This document shows positions 7,701 through 14,958 of a stretch of DNA of 25,371 nt, piece by piece. How positions within the stretch are numbered: position 1 is the first letter of the stretch; every line of letters begins with the position of its first letter. The notes under the pieces are model-generated. The model did not search any database and was not told the DNA's origin. It was given only the letters and a program-made list of their open reading frames with translations. The position numbers were made by a program, and so were the translations under genes. Source of the stretch: a virus; IMG/VR virus record IMGVR_UViG_3300021420_000115, positions 1-25,371 of that record. The stretch is one strand, 5' to 3'.

Positions 7701-9669
7701 AGAACTAGCAGCTGGTCTCGCGAGGTTAGTAGGTCGACAAGTTGCTAAGCAAATAGAACTTTTAAAATTCGCTGCTTCGATTCCTCGTGACTATCGCCAA
7801 CATGCAGAACAGATCTATCATTCTCTTGAGGATCCCACAATCAAGCTTTCACCTCGTGCCGCAGAGCTAAAGTTTAAGTATGTCAATCCTATAATGCGTC
7901 AAAACGCTCTGTTGCGAGAATCATTAAAAAAGCTTGGTGTAGATATAGGAGAGGATGTTGACGCTTATGTTCACCGAATCGTAAAGGGAAAACCCTCAAT
8001 TTTTGAACAGTTTGCTCGAACCGCTCCGCAGGGTCGAACGTTCTCACAGTTTGCACCACCACTCGAAGATCGTACAGTGTTCAAGCTAACGGATCCTGAA
8101 ACTGGCGATGCGATGTACGGTGTGAAAGATGAAACAGGACAGGGCTATAAAGCTTACAAGAACAGGAAAATCGTTGGCTCTGGTAAGATTAGTCCAAAAA
8201 TCTGGAAAGAGGGAAACGTTCCCTTTGGGGGTAAAACACTAAAACGTTCCCAAGCCACGACCAAAGAACTTGAGGAACATACTCCTCTTGAGTATCATCA
8301 CGACGCCTTGGCATCGGCGATTGCTAGTAACGCGCGCCTCACTAAGGTCCGAAACAACAACGTGTTTTTAAAAGATCTGTTGAAATCTCCCGGCGCATCG
8401 GAGATTGCTCTCAAGCGTGATGCTCCGCCGGATTGGCGTGCAGTGCCGCAAATCCCGCAGCTTCATGGTTACAAGTTTGCTCCGCGTATTGCTAATGTGC
8501 TCGAGGATTTTGCTGGTGCTCCCGGTAGCGATTTGGTTGAGGGTATCGCTAACGTTAGCCGAGTGATGACGGGTTCACTATTTTGGAATCCTCTTCCTCA
8601 CATCTTCAATGTGCTAGATCACTCGATCATACAGAGGGGATTGGTGAGTGGATGGTTAAACCCTGCTGCATATCCTCGCTTGATAAGAACAACGTTGAAG
8701 GCATCAAAGGCTGTGACAGAACAAAACGCTGACTACCTGCGATTTGTGAAGGAAGGTGCTGGGCTAATGTATCCCAACGTGTTGTTGAGCGATTTTTCTC
8801 GGAAGGTGTTAGATCGCTTAGGTCAACAACCGGAGATGGGAACGGTCGCTAAAGCGTGGGGTTACGTTAGTCCCGCCGAGATGGTCCGACGAATCTATTC
8901 TTTTTCTAGGAAAAGCTTGTGGGCTGTTAACGATATCTTGATGATGCAGGCTTATCTAGAAAAGGAAATGGTCAAACCAGAGGTAGCGATCGCTGATGTT
9001 GAGAAACATATTCCGAACTATCGAGTTCCTGACGTTGTGCTTGGTAGCCGTATGTTGTCACAAGCCCTCCAATCTCCGATCTTCACCGCGTTCGGTCGCT
9101 ACGATTACGGTAGGATGCGATCATACGGCGAAATGGTAAAAGGTGTAATCGGAAAAGATCGAACGATAAAGGATCGTGCAAAAGCCCTCGATCAAATTGC
9201 TATGCTCACCGTGATGGGCGCCGCAGTTTATCCCTTACTAATGGACAACGCAGCGAAAGCTATCACTGGAAATCCTAATGCTGAGGCTACGCGCTTTGGT
9301 GCTTCGGGGATACCATATCTGGTGTATAGCTATCTACACGGTAAGAAGCAATTCTCACAAGTTCTACAAAGCTCTTTCCCAACGGGAATGGCCGCTAAAG
9401 CTGGGATCGAACTTGCTACCAACAGAGATTTATATGCTGGTAGACACCTAATCGAGGAACCTAAGGATATTGGTGATTACCTCGCTAAGCAAATCTCTCC
9501 CCTTGGAACTGCTGCACGTATCGAGAGTGGACAGTTAACTCCTGGCCAGTTCGCTGCCTCCGCTGTTGGTATCCGCTCACCGATGACCACAGCGCAGAAG
9601 AAAGATCTAGCGGCAAAACGTCTACGAGAGAAGACTAGAAAGCGTGTTGACCAACTACTTGGTAGATGA
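4765..9669 (+). CDS. Giant DNA-ejection / large polyvalent virion protein
   Basis: A 1634-residue protein, the length expected of the large ejected protein of podoviruses (gp16-like position). The N-terminus carries a motif region I recall from many phage virion proteins (YDLRGAFKAG then GHWPDTFKKPNHPTFS, about residues 85-120). Long Glu/Lys-rich helical stretches follow (about 320-490). Two Gly/Ala-rich, membrane-compatible blocks start near residues 504 and 928 (AGVGVGAAV and AGVGIGAAV). Between them lies a domain with GHTRSFEEDGVRHVVELQSD, an RRLIQEELAQAG segment and KYLKSLGAKDYTDPHGHTW, which resembles a domain I associate with phage and mobile-element polyvalent proteins. The C-terminal third is helical with hydrophobic patches (LFWNPLPHIFNVLDH). 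I see no lytic transglycosylase motif. The likely role is passing through or lining the envelope channel during DNA entry. Confidence 0.68.
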   Translation: MDFADFVKPSEGAPIPGASSDSPKPNASAKKPLDFSSFLEQPEEPKAVASALTQYDTKLNPQEETQFQAWKSKYAPRDSGADYDLRGAFKAGLRPDSKSGHWPDTFKKPNHPTFSDQSRYAKDRPELAGRWEGNKYIPPKKKQADQEEENPVVIGEGVPPEAHESLKSVAQEAAAVADLPLGIPAMVAKGLGFTGGVIGEGAGALKTGTPTTRKDLLKAGAKTGEEFAAPLADPAKRLLRYLGYGEDVDETAVSHAAGVFSQWMKKGNKFVEQKTGGMINEEEADQIENAILAGGPVELYKAVKGRLPKGAEPAAARVEPGPLPPQEFTPEHQARLTELERAASTKPKYKMGPEGKPQRIHSGRVLSIPERMELDKLRAAKEASSPAVADDFIKRMDKESAELAKEAEPEAKSEESKADRPFADTKKWDTPRLERLATAAEKRIEESKTKFEESKATDRRRRMKSLATEEHAEGTKRLEDELKQLQEELGARKSNKTAAAAIAAGVGVGAAVTAVIATNPDVKDKAGTAAIAAAALFGFPRESIGALYKAADSGGRVLERLAERAPEKSVYKKAEIVSEMNRQDIPKAEQDIIRGLLGKPGDTISAEELVQGFKLATQNFELKPVKTEKYNDVGIEYIRPPETFFTEEQEAHTTVWKLPESWNIPARGHFEELGPNQYGHTRSFEEDGVRHVVELQSDLLQSQKELSGEERKSLEHALKATRSGMAGAAAALKTAKLPETIKQITEEQNRRILRVNELEAKLSGGKIEGLDSVAKQWPRRLIQEELAQAGREGLKKIRFASADTVALVEQWPDAARKRSAIIRNLEKDVRDYEAWSTDSHYDTAHQTKYRRAKQEALEEIERLKKISGRFSPRDQPIYDRYKGEITKYLKSLGAKDYTDPHGHTWLELPTKPGVPPRQFGKADPKLIAGVGIGAAVGAYAASDDHKVGGAAAGALGGALLVGMFASKMFAKAEGGIPARELAAGLARLVGRQVAKQIELLKFAASIPRDYRQHAEQIYHSLEDPTIKLSPRAAELKFKYVNPIMRQNALLRESLKKLGVDIGEDVDAYVHRIVKGKPSIFEQFARTAPQGRTFSQFAPPLEDRTVFKLTDPETGDAMYGVKDETGQGYKAYKNRKIVGSGKISPKIWKEGNVPFGGKTLKRSQATTKELEEHTPLEYHHDALASAIASNARLTKVRNNNVFLKDLLKSPGASEIALKRDAPPDWRAVPQIPQLHGYKFAPRIANVLEDFAGAPGSDLVEGIANVSRVMTGSLFWNPLPHIFNVLDHSIIQRGLVSGWLNPAAYPRLIRTTLKASKAVTEQNADYLRFVKEGAGLMYPNVLLSDFSRKVLDRLGQQPEMGTVAKAWGYVSPAEMVRRIYSFSRKSLWAVNDILMMQAYLEKEMVKPEVAIADVEKHIPNYRVPDVVLGSRMLSQALQSPIFTAFGRYDYGRMRSYGEMVKGVIGKDRTIKDRAKALDQIAMLTVMGAAVYPLLMDNAAKAITGNPNAEATRFGASGIPYLVYSYLHGKKQFSQVLQSSFPTGMAAKAGIELATNRDLYAGRHLIEEPKDIGDYLAKQISPLGTAARIESGQLTPGQFAASAVGIRSPMTTAQKKDLAAKRLREKTRKRVDQLLGR

Positions 9670-9673
9670 GTGG

Positions 9674-9690
9674 TGTTCCAAATTGGAACA
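9674..9690 (+). promoter_or_regulatory. Palindromic repeat, copy 2 (parS-like)
   Basis: TGTTCCAAATTGGAACA, a perfect 17-base palindrome with a central A. It lies between the giant ejection-protein gene and the ATP-grasp gene, ending 8 bases before the preferred ATG at 9699. If an upstream ATG at 9666 were used instead, the palindrome would be read as codons (VPNWN). The right flank ATAG is shared with copies 4 and 5. Confidence 0.8.
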
Positions 9691-9698
9691 ATAGTACA

Positions 9699-11024
9699 AT
9701 GAAAATTCTCTTAATCGATTCTGACACCGTGGGGTTAAATTTCGCGCTACGATGCCAGTGGGCTGGCCACGTAGTCAGAGTGTGGCAACCCCGGTCGATG
9801 GGCACCGGCGAGCGTTGCGATATTGGAGATGGGATGATAGAGAAGGTGGGAGACTGGAACATTCATCTCTCATGGGCCGACCTCATCATCGTTACCACCA
9901 ATAGTCGCTATGCAGCAGAGCTCGAGCCGCTCTATGAACAGGGCTACCCAATCGTTGGAACCAACAAAGCATCGGCCGAACTCGAACTCGATCGAGCAAT
10001 CGGTCAAGATGTACTTGGCGAGTGTGGAATCGAAACGCTGGATTTCGAGGAATTCTCCGAATATGACAAAGCTATCGAATTCGTCAAAAGGGCAAAAAAG
10101 ATCTACGTCTCTAAACCCTGGGGTGGCTCGAGCGATAAGAGTCTCTCCTATGTACCAAAATCTAACGAAGACCTCGTCTGCAGGCTCGAGCGCTGGCAAA
10201 AAGAAGGTGTCAAAGGCAAGTTTATTCTCCAAGAAAAAATCGACGGAACTGAAATGGCCGCCGGCACGTGGTTTGGGCCTGGAGGATTCTCGAAAGCTAT
10301 TAATGAAACTTGGGAAGAGAAAAGGTTCATGAATGATGGGTACGGACCGAATACAGGGGAAATGGGGACTGTACTTCGTTATACTAAGCACTCCAAATTG
10401 TTCGATCAAGTTGTTAAGCCGCTTGAAGATAAGCTACACGAATTGGGTTTCGTTGGTAACGTTGATGTAGCTTGCATGATTGATAACAAGACAGGTCACC
10501 CGTGGGTGATGGAATTCACTATGAGATTTGGTTGGCCAGCGTTTAACCTCATGTTAGCCCTTCATGAGTGCGATCCTGCAGAATGGTTAGCAGATCTGCT
10601 GGTGGGACGAGATTCCATTGAACACTCCAATGAGCTGTGTTGTGGTGTGCTGATGACGCTGGGGGACTATCCCTGGGAAAAATGGCCTCACCACAAGGTT
10701 GAGGGCTGGCCTATCCGTGGACTAACCGCTGAGGTACTGGGAAATGTGGCTCTCACTAGCGCAAAGCTGGGCAAAGCTCCAACAATGGTTGGCAGCGAAA
10801 TTCGTGACGTTGAAGGCGTCGTTACAGCGGGTGAGTATGTTTTGGTCGCGTACGGTAAAGGTAGAACCGTCGAAACCTCCCGACAAGCCGCCTACAAAGT
10901 AGTAGATCAAATCTCGTGGCCTCCCCACATCAACGTTAGGACCGATATTGGAAAGCGCTTGGAACAGGGGCTCAAAGAACTACATCGCCACGGTTACGCG
11001 ATGGATGTGAGCTATGGGAACTAA
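9699..11024 (+). CDS. ATP-grasp ligase resembling phosphoribosylamine-glycine ligase (PurD)
   Basis: A 441-residue protein. The ATG at 9699 is preferred because MKILLIDSD is the expected first strand of the fold; an ATG at 9666 overlapping the previous stop would add 11 residues across the palindrome. It follows the PurD layout: N-terminal Rossmann-like domain, a GTNKASAELELDRA helix, ATP-grasp lysine strand (IYVSKPWGGSSDKS), QEKIDGTEMA, then the diagnostic GPNTGEMG (216-223) and VMEFTMRFGWP (270-280). In PurD the last motif is usually EFNxRFGDPE. Here the magnesium-binding Asn is Thr and Asp-Pro-Glu is Trp-Pro-Ala, so chemistry or substrate may differ. It sits among virion genes and overlaps a zinc-ribbon gene, which argues against plain purine synthesis. 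It could ligate an amino acid or sugar amine to another acceptor. Confidence 0.78.
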   Translation: MKILLIDSDTVGLNFALRCQWAGHVVRVWQPRSMGTGERCDIGDGMIEKVGDWNIHLSWADLIIVTTNSRYAAELEPLYEQGYPIVGTNKASAELELDRAIGQDVLGECGIETLDFEEFSEYDKAIEFVKRAKKIYVSKPWGGSSDKSLSYVPKSNEDLVCRLERWQKEGVKGKFILQEKIDGTEMAAGTWFGPGGFSKAINETWEEKRFMNDGYGPNTGEMGTVLRYTKHSKLFDQVVKPLEDKLHELGFVGNVDVACMIDNKTGHPWVMEFTMRFGWPAFNLMLALHECDPAEWLADLLVGRDSIEHSNELCCGVLMTLGDYPWEKWPHHKVEGWPIRGLTAEVLGNVALTSAKLGKAPTMVGSEIRDVEGVVTAGEYVLVAYGKGRTVETSRQAAYKVVDQISWPPHINVRTDIGKRLEQGLKELHRHGYAMDVSYGN

Positions 11025-11400
11025 CAATCCCCAAAGCGAGGCTGATAGCTTGATTTTGGGCGACTGGAACGCTATCTGCTTCCGTTGCGGGTCGAAGTTC
11101 AAAGCTTCGGCGATGCAGAAGAATTGGCAAGGTTATTACACTTGCCGGCGTTGCTGGGAACCAAGACAACCTCAGGACTTCGCAACTGGCATCAAGGAGA
11201 TCACCACTCCTCCTTGGACCCAGCCGCCTCCGACCGATTCCTTCGTCGTCTTCTGCGGTCCCAACGATCGCACAGCGATTCCGGGCTACGCTATTCCCGG
11301 ATGTGTGAGGCCTGGCTTTATCGATGCTGCGTGGATAGGCAATTTCACCCCGGTGGGTGAGATCTATCCCTACATCCCCTCAGCTCTCGTGGAGCGCTAG
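11014..11400 (+). CDS. Zinc-ribbon phage protein
   Basis: A 128-residue protein overlapping the end of the ATP-grasp gene by 11 bases. It holds one zinc ribbon: C22-x2-C25 (ICFRCGSKF) and C44-x2-C47 (YTCRRCWEP), with tryptophans around it (DWNAIC, KNWQG). RQPQDF follows, a pattern I have seen in small proteins beside podovirus tail genes. The C-terminal half is Pro/Gly-rich (TTPPWTQPPPTD) and of no recognised fold. It probably binds zinc and may act in tailspike attachment, assembly or nucleic acid binding; the sequence does not decide. Its stop codon is immediately followed by the tailspike ATG, and its last codons supply that gene's GGAG. Confidence 0.65.
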   Translation: MGTNNPQSEADSLILGDWNAICFRCGSKFKASAMQKNWQGYYTCRRCWEPRQPQDFATGIKEITTPPWTQPPPTDSFVVFCGPNDRTAIPGYAIPGCVRPGFIDAAWIGNFTPVGEIYPYIPSALVER

Positions 11401-13248
11401 ATGACTAGTAATGACACCACCTTCGTCCAAAATCAGCTCCCTGTCATCAACGCTGCTTGGCTTAATGATGTAGGTGCCGCCGTCTGGGGCGGAATCGGCG
11501 GAGGTCGAGGCGGCACTCCGCCTACGACTCCCGCGCAGGTCAAGGTCAATCTCGCTATCACTGCAGGCGATGCAACATATCTGCCACAGGGTCCGAGCGC
11601 TGTTGCAACCACAGTGAACGGCTCACTGATCCAGGTCGTGAGTGCCTTTAACGACTTGTCGCCGGCGCAGCAAGCTGACATCATGGCCGGCACCCTGTTG
11701 CTGGATTGCTCCGCAGGACTCCAGAGCAAATTCAACTGGGCCTCCACCAACGCAGGGGCAGTGTACGTCCCGCCCTACGCTTATCGATGTGCCTCAGGGA
11801 TCTCCGTCCTCGGCCAAGCTTCAGTGTACTCGTTCGGATTTCAGCCAACAAATCCTCCCAGCGGTGCTCGCTTCGTATTCGACCTCGCTGTTGCTACCTG
11901 CGTGACGATGGGTGGATCCACCTCAACCGATCAGTCCTGCTCTCTCAAGGGTGTTTCAATTCTCCGAGCTGCTGGAACGATCCCTGCGGGCTCGATCGGC
12001 CTGATGGTGCAGAACGTCTACGCAACGACGATCGAGGACGTCGCCGTGATGCGTCACTCGATCGCCATCAACTTCAAGATGAACGCAACGGGAACAGCTG
12101 GCATCAGCTGCATGATCGACCGCTTGTGGACTGGAGCGATCTCGGATTGTCATGCTGTGTTCGATTCATGGCCGGAGGCGCGCTTCAACCAGTGTCGCTT
12201 CGGGATGAACGGAGCCGGCGATCTCGCAGGGAATGAGTACATCAGGATCCAGGGTGGTACCTCGAACGCCGCGGGAGGCCCTGATACGCTGACGTGGGTC
12301 AATTGCCAGTTCAACCAGGGCGCTAATTCTATGACGAACTGGATGAGCTTTAAGAACTTCCTCGTGGGCAGTTCGTCGGTTGGAGGGCTCTATTCGTTCG
12401 ACACCTGCTACATCGAGGACAACGTCCACGGAATCTTCTCTGATGCTACGTGGGTCACCAGCAACGGAGCGTTCGCCGGCATCCTGCAGTTCATGTTCGT
12501 GAACTGCGTGTTCAATCCGAACACGAACACGTTCCAGTTCTTGAACTTGAACGCCGGCACGCAGATCAACAACATGACGATCGCCGATAGTCAGATCAAG
12601 TGTGCCTTCACCTATGCTGGAACAGCACAGATCAACACGCTGACTGTCACTAACACTCAATTCCTGGGCGCTGTGAACCTAGCCGGCATCAGCAATTCGG
12701 TGGCTGTGTTAGGAGATAACACCTATGGTAATGGTCTAACGCTGTCTGGGTCGTGGGGTGGCTGCCTGAGCGTGATTGGTGGAGGCATTACCAGCGGCGT
12801 GCTGAGTAACACTGCTACCGGGACGGTGAAGATCGATGTTGCGCCCTACAACTCGCTCCTGGCCTACACTCCCACCCTCGCCTTCGGTGGAGTTTTCCTG
12901 CCCTCAGGCCAGTACACCACCAAGGTAGGCGCGTATCAGGTACTAGGCAACAGGGTAACGGGTCAGGGAATGATAACTCTCAACAGCATTGCTGGTGCAG
13001 CAGGCGCAGCAACGCTCGAGGGCCTTCCCTTTGCGCCTAATGGCGCCCCCTACGGTGGGGGAGGTGGAGGGATGATTAACTTCGCTACGAACATGATTGC
13101 GCTAAGCGCAGCGCCGATGATGCTATCGATCGCAGCTGGGACACAGTTCAACATCTATCAGATGTCAACCACTGGGCTCACTGCTGTCACTGCGGGCAAC
13201 TTCTCTGCCACCAGCACAATCCACTTCACTTTCGAATACTTCATGTGA
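11401..13248 (+). CDS. Tailspike / tail fibre protein with beta-helix
   Basis: A 615-residue protein; the ATG directly abuts the preceding stop, with GGAG six bases upstream. The first 25 or so residues (TFVQNQLPVINAAWLNDVG) are typical of the short virion-binding N-terminus of podovirus spikes. A Gly-rich linker follows. From about residue 120 to 480 short alternating strands with Asn, Cys and Gly turns (FNQCRFGMNG, WVNCQFNQG, FVNCVFNPN) look like the rungs of a right-handed beta-helix, as in pectate-lyase-like spikes that bind or cleave surface polysaccharide. The C-terminus (YTPTLAFGGVF, GAYQVLGNRVTGQGMITL, LEGLPF) resembles a common trimerisation or tip domain. No obvious cleavage-type intramolecular chaperone is seen. 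Catalytic residues cannot be assigned by eye. Its DNA looks GC-richer than the preceding giant gene, as expected of an exchangeable receptor-binding gene. Confidence 0.85.
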   Translation: MTSNDTTFVQNQLPVINAAWLNDVGAAVWGGIGGGRGGTPPTTPAQVKVNLAITAGDATYLPQGPSAVATTVNGSLIQVVSAFNDLSPAQQADIMAGTLLLDCSAGLQSKFNWASTNAGAVYVPPYAYRCASGISVLGQASVYSFGFQPTNPPSGARFVFDLAVATCVTMGGSTSTDQSCSLKGVSILRAAGTIPAGSIGLMVQNVYATTIEDVAVMRHSIAINFKMNATGTAGISCMIDRLWTGAISDCHAVFDSWPEARFNQCRFGMNGAGDLAGNEYIRIQGGTSNAAGGPDTLTWVNCQFNQGANSMTNWMSFKNFLVGSSSVGGLYSFDTCYIEDNVHGIFSDATWVTSNGAFAGILQFMFVNCVFNPNTNTFQFLNLNAGTQINNMTIADSQIKCAFTYAGTAQINTLTVTNTQFLGAVNLAGISNSVAVLGDNTYGNGLTLSGSWGGCLSVIGGGITSGVLSNTATGTVKIDVAPYNSLLAYTPTLAFGGVFLPSGQYTTKVGAYQVLGNRVTGQGMITLNSIAGAAGAATLEGLPFAPNGAPYGGGGGGMINFATNMIALSAAPMMLSIAAGTQFNIYQMSTTGLTAVTAGNFSATSTIHFTFEYFM

Positions 13249-13257
13249 GAGCCGAAG

Positions 13258-13458
13258 ATGAAAGGTCAATTCAAGAACGCCCCCGGCAGCAACCACGAGC
13301 CTCCCGCCCACCTCGATCTCTATTGGCACCCACCCCGCAACAAGATTTCGATCAAGGTGGGCGAGCTACACGATGGGATCGCGGAGATCTATGATGGAAT
13401 GCCCCAGGCCGCGATTGACGCCTTTATCGTGAAGGGGACCGAGATTGCAGATAGCTAA
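13258..13458 (+). CDS. Small hypothetical protein
   Basis: A 66-residue protein with ATG and GAGAG six bases upstream, nine bases after the tailspike stop. It contains NHEPPAHLDLYWHPP then a regular mixed segment (NKISIKVGELHDGIAEIYDGM). There is no signal peptide, membrane segment or cysteine. The family is not recognised. Its end overlaps the next small gene by 14 bases. Confidence 0.55.
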   Translation: MKGQFKNAPGSNHEPPAHLDLYWHPPRNKISIKVGELHDGIAEIYDGMPQAAIDAFIVKGTEIADS

Positions 13459-13660
13459 GACCACGATTGAGAATGCGAAGCAGAAGTATCTGGCTCGTCC
13501 CGTCTATCGGACGATCTCCAAGACGAAGCCTATGGCCCTCGCTGTCGCCTTCGCTGTGCACGCTCCGGCGCCGAAAGCAGCAGTGGAGATCGATCACTAC
13601 GAGCGACATCGCATCCAGTGGATGAAGCGTGATCGCAACGGAGAGATAGTGCCAAGATGA
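13445..13660 (+). CDS. Small basic hypothetical protein, TTG start
   Basis: A 71-residue basic protein (many Lys, Arg and His). The start is a TTG at 13445, preceded by AAGGGG with seven intervening bases, inside the end of the previous gene. An Ala/Pro-rich segment (ALAVAFAVHAPAPKAAV) lies mid-protein, followed by a His/Arg-rich C-terminus (DHYERHRIQWMKRDR). Too short and unfamiliar for a function. It overlaps the next gene by four bases (ATGA), which supports it as a translated member of the operon. Confidence 0.5.
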   Translation: MQIAKTTIENAKQKYLARPVYRTISKTKPMALAVAFAVHAPAPKAAVEIDHYERHRIQWMKRDRNGEIVPR

Positions 13661-13959
13661 CTGTAAGCGATTGGGCTCAGGTCATCGGAGTCATCGTTGC
13701 GATCGCCGGCCTTATTGGCGGCGTGGTGGGATGGATGCTGCGGCAACTGTGGGGCGCGGTGAAGGAGCTGACGAGTGACGTGTCAAAACTGCAGCAATCC
13801 CTCCCTGGGGTCTATGTGAGGAAAGATGAGATGCAGCATTTGGAAGAGAGAATTTCTTCTGAAATCAGGGGCGTAGCTCACACCCTCGAGCGGCACATGG
13901 AGAACTCTACCCAGCTGTGGGTGAACAGCCAACGCGATCCAATCCCACCTAGATCATGA
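13657..13959 (+). CDS. Membrane-anchored coiled-coil protein, lysis region
   Basis: A 100-residue protein with one N-terminal membrane segment (about residues 7-28, QVIGVIVAIAGLIGGVVGWML) followed by a heptad-rich helix (VKELTSDVSKLQQS; HLEERISSEIRGVAHTLERH) and a short polar tail. Single-span anchored coiled coils of this kind accompany endolysin genes in many phages, as accessory holins or hemolysin XhlA-like proteins. This one has the membrane segment at the N-terminus rather than the C-terminus as in XhlA. Overlaps of four bases with both neighbours point to coupled translation. A lysis role is inferred from context. Confidence 0.6.
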   Translation: MTVSDWAQVIGVIVAIAGLIGGVVGWMLRQLWGAVKELTSDVSKLQQSLPGVYVRKDEMQHLEERISSEIRGVAHTLERHMENSTQLWVNSQRDPIPPRS

Positions 13960-14240
13960 CTCACGACGATCACAGGCTAGACAGCTATGCGCAGGTCTTT
14001 CACATAGGCAATGCGCATGTATCAGTAGACTATTATGCGGATCAGCCTAAGCCTGGACCACACTGGATCTTCACCGTTGAACGGGCGGGGATCAAACGGA
14101 TCTACAAGTACACGCTGCGGCCGAACCATCTCTTGGAAATGCAAGCGACGAAGAGTAGCAAACAGATAGCTGAGTTCCTTCTTCACCATGTTAAGTCGGC
14201 GGAGCCGGTGAAAACTGTTAAGCGAGGAGAGGAGAAATGA
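13956..14240 (+). CDS. Hypothetical protein upstream of endolysin
   Basis: A 94-residue soluble protein with many His, Lys and Tyr and no cysteine or membrane span. Alternating segments (AQVFHIGNAHVSVDYYA, then HWIFTVERAGIKRIYKYTL) suggest a small beta-sheet followed by a C-terminal helix. The family is not recognised. It overlaps both neighbours by four bases in an ATGA arrangement, and its end (RGEEK) encodes the GAGGAGAGGAG-type ribosome-binding site of the endolysin. Confidence 0.5.
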   Translation: MTHDDHRLDSYAQVFHIGNAHVSVDYYADQPKPGPHWIFTVERAGIKRIYKYTLRPNHLLEMQATKSSKQIAEFLLHHVKSAEPVKTVKRGEEK

Positions 14241-14695
14241 CTCCACAAGAGTTTATCAACGCAATCACTCCTGCTGCACTAACTTCAGCTAAGGCTACAA
14301 AGGTGCCAGCCTCATTCGCTGTCGCAGAGGCGGCCCTAGAATCGGGATGGGGCTCCTCGAAACTTGCGCAGGAGGGTTTCAACCTGTTCGGCGTGAAGGC
14401 TGATCCATCGTGGACAGGAGAAGTGCTGCTGATGAACACCAGGGAATTCCTCAACGGTCACTGGATCATGCTGACAGCAAGCTGGCGTAAGTATGACGAC
14501 TGGCTGGGAGCCATCACAGATCACGCAGCATTCCTGCTAAACAATCCTCGTTATGCTTCGGCCTTCGCTACCACCAACGCAATTGACTTTGTAAACTCGG
14601 TGGCTGCTGCAGGCTACGCGACGGATCCGTCGTATGCGGAGAAGATCATTTCGATCATGCAAGAGCATCAACTAACCACACTGGATCTAACATGA
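14237..14695 (+). CDS. Endolysin, GH73 N-acetylglucosaminidase (FlgJ-like)
   Basis: A 152-residue single-domain enzyme that would cut the glycan strands of peptidoglycan. Conserved glucosaminidase features are visible: PASFAVAEAALESGWG with catalytic-type E35, KLAQEGFNLFGVKAD (49-56), WRKYDDWLGAITDHAAFL and NNPRYASAF. The domain fills the whole protein; there is no signal peptide or cell-wall binding domain, as is usual for endolysins of Gram-negative phages released through a holin. A strong purine-rich ribosome-binding site precedes the start. It overlaps the holin gene by four bases. Confidence 0.88.
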   Translation: MTPQEFINAITPAALTSAKATKVPASFAVAEAALESGWGSSKLAQEGFNLFGVKADPSWTGEVLLMNTREFLNGHWIMLTASWRKYDDWLGAITDHAAFLLNNPRYASAFATTNAIDFVNSVAAAGYATDPSYAEKIISIMQEHQLTTLDLT

Positions 14696-14958
14696 ATGCT
14701 TGGCTGGCAAAGGCGTGGCTCCATCTTCGTGGCGCAGTACGATCGTGGACGATCTGGTTCAACGGAGTGATAGCAGCGGGGCTTGCGGTGCTACCATCAC
14801 TTCAGGACTGGTTTCCGTCCCTCCAGGGCTACGTCCCGGCGAAAGCTTATCAATATGCTACCGTAGTGATTCTGGTAGGGAATTTCGCCCTGCGCTTTAA
14901 GACCAACAAATCCCTCGCGGAGAAGGTTCCTCAACCCATTCCCGCGGCGGCTCCGTGA
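14692..14958 (+). CDS. Holin, two-membrane-segment type
   Basis: An 88-residue protein with two predicted membrane segments (about 20-36, TIWFNGVIAAGLAVLPS, and 53-68, YQYATVVILVGNFALRF), a basic N-terminus with Trp and a Pro/Ala-rich end. The pattern SWTxWFNGVxAAxLAxLPxLQ, then YxxxxVVxVGNxxLRFxTxKxLAxK, is one I recall from a common holin family in phages of proteobacteria. It would form membrane lesions that release the endolysin encoded just upstream. It overlaps neighbours on both sides by four bases. Confidence 0.8.
   Translation: MNAWLAKAWLHLRGAVRSWTIWFNGVIAAGLAVLPSLQDWFPSLQGYVPAKAYQYATVVILVGNFALRFKTNKSLAEKVPQPIPAAAP

Noticed and set aside
9666-9698. Upstream ATG of the ATP-grasp gene as the true start
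   Set aside because: It would translate the palindrome and add 11 residues before the conserved first strand MKILLIDSD. It overlaps the previous stop as ATGA, so it cannot be fully excluded.
11956-12660. Two - strand frames opposite the tailspike gene
   Set aside because: Arg/Val/Asp-rich shadows of the GC-rich tailspike frame, without ribosome-binding sites or recognisable motifs.
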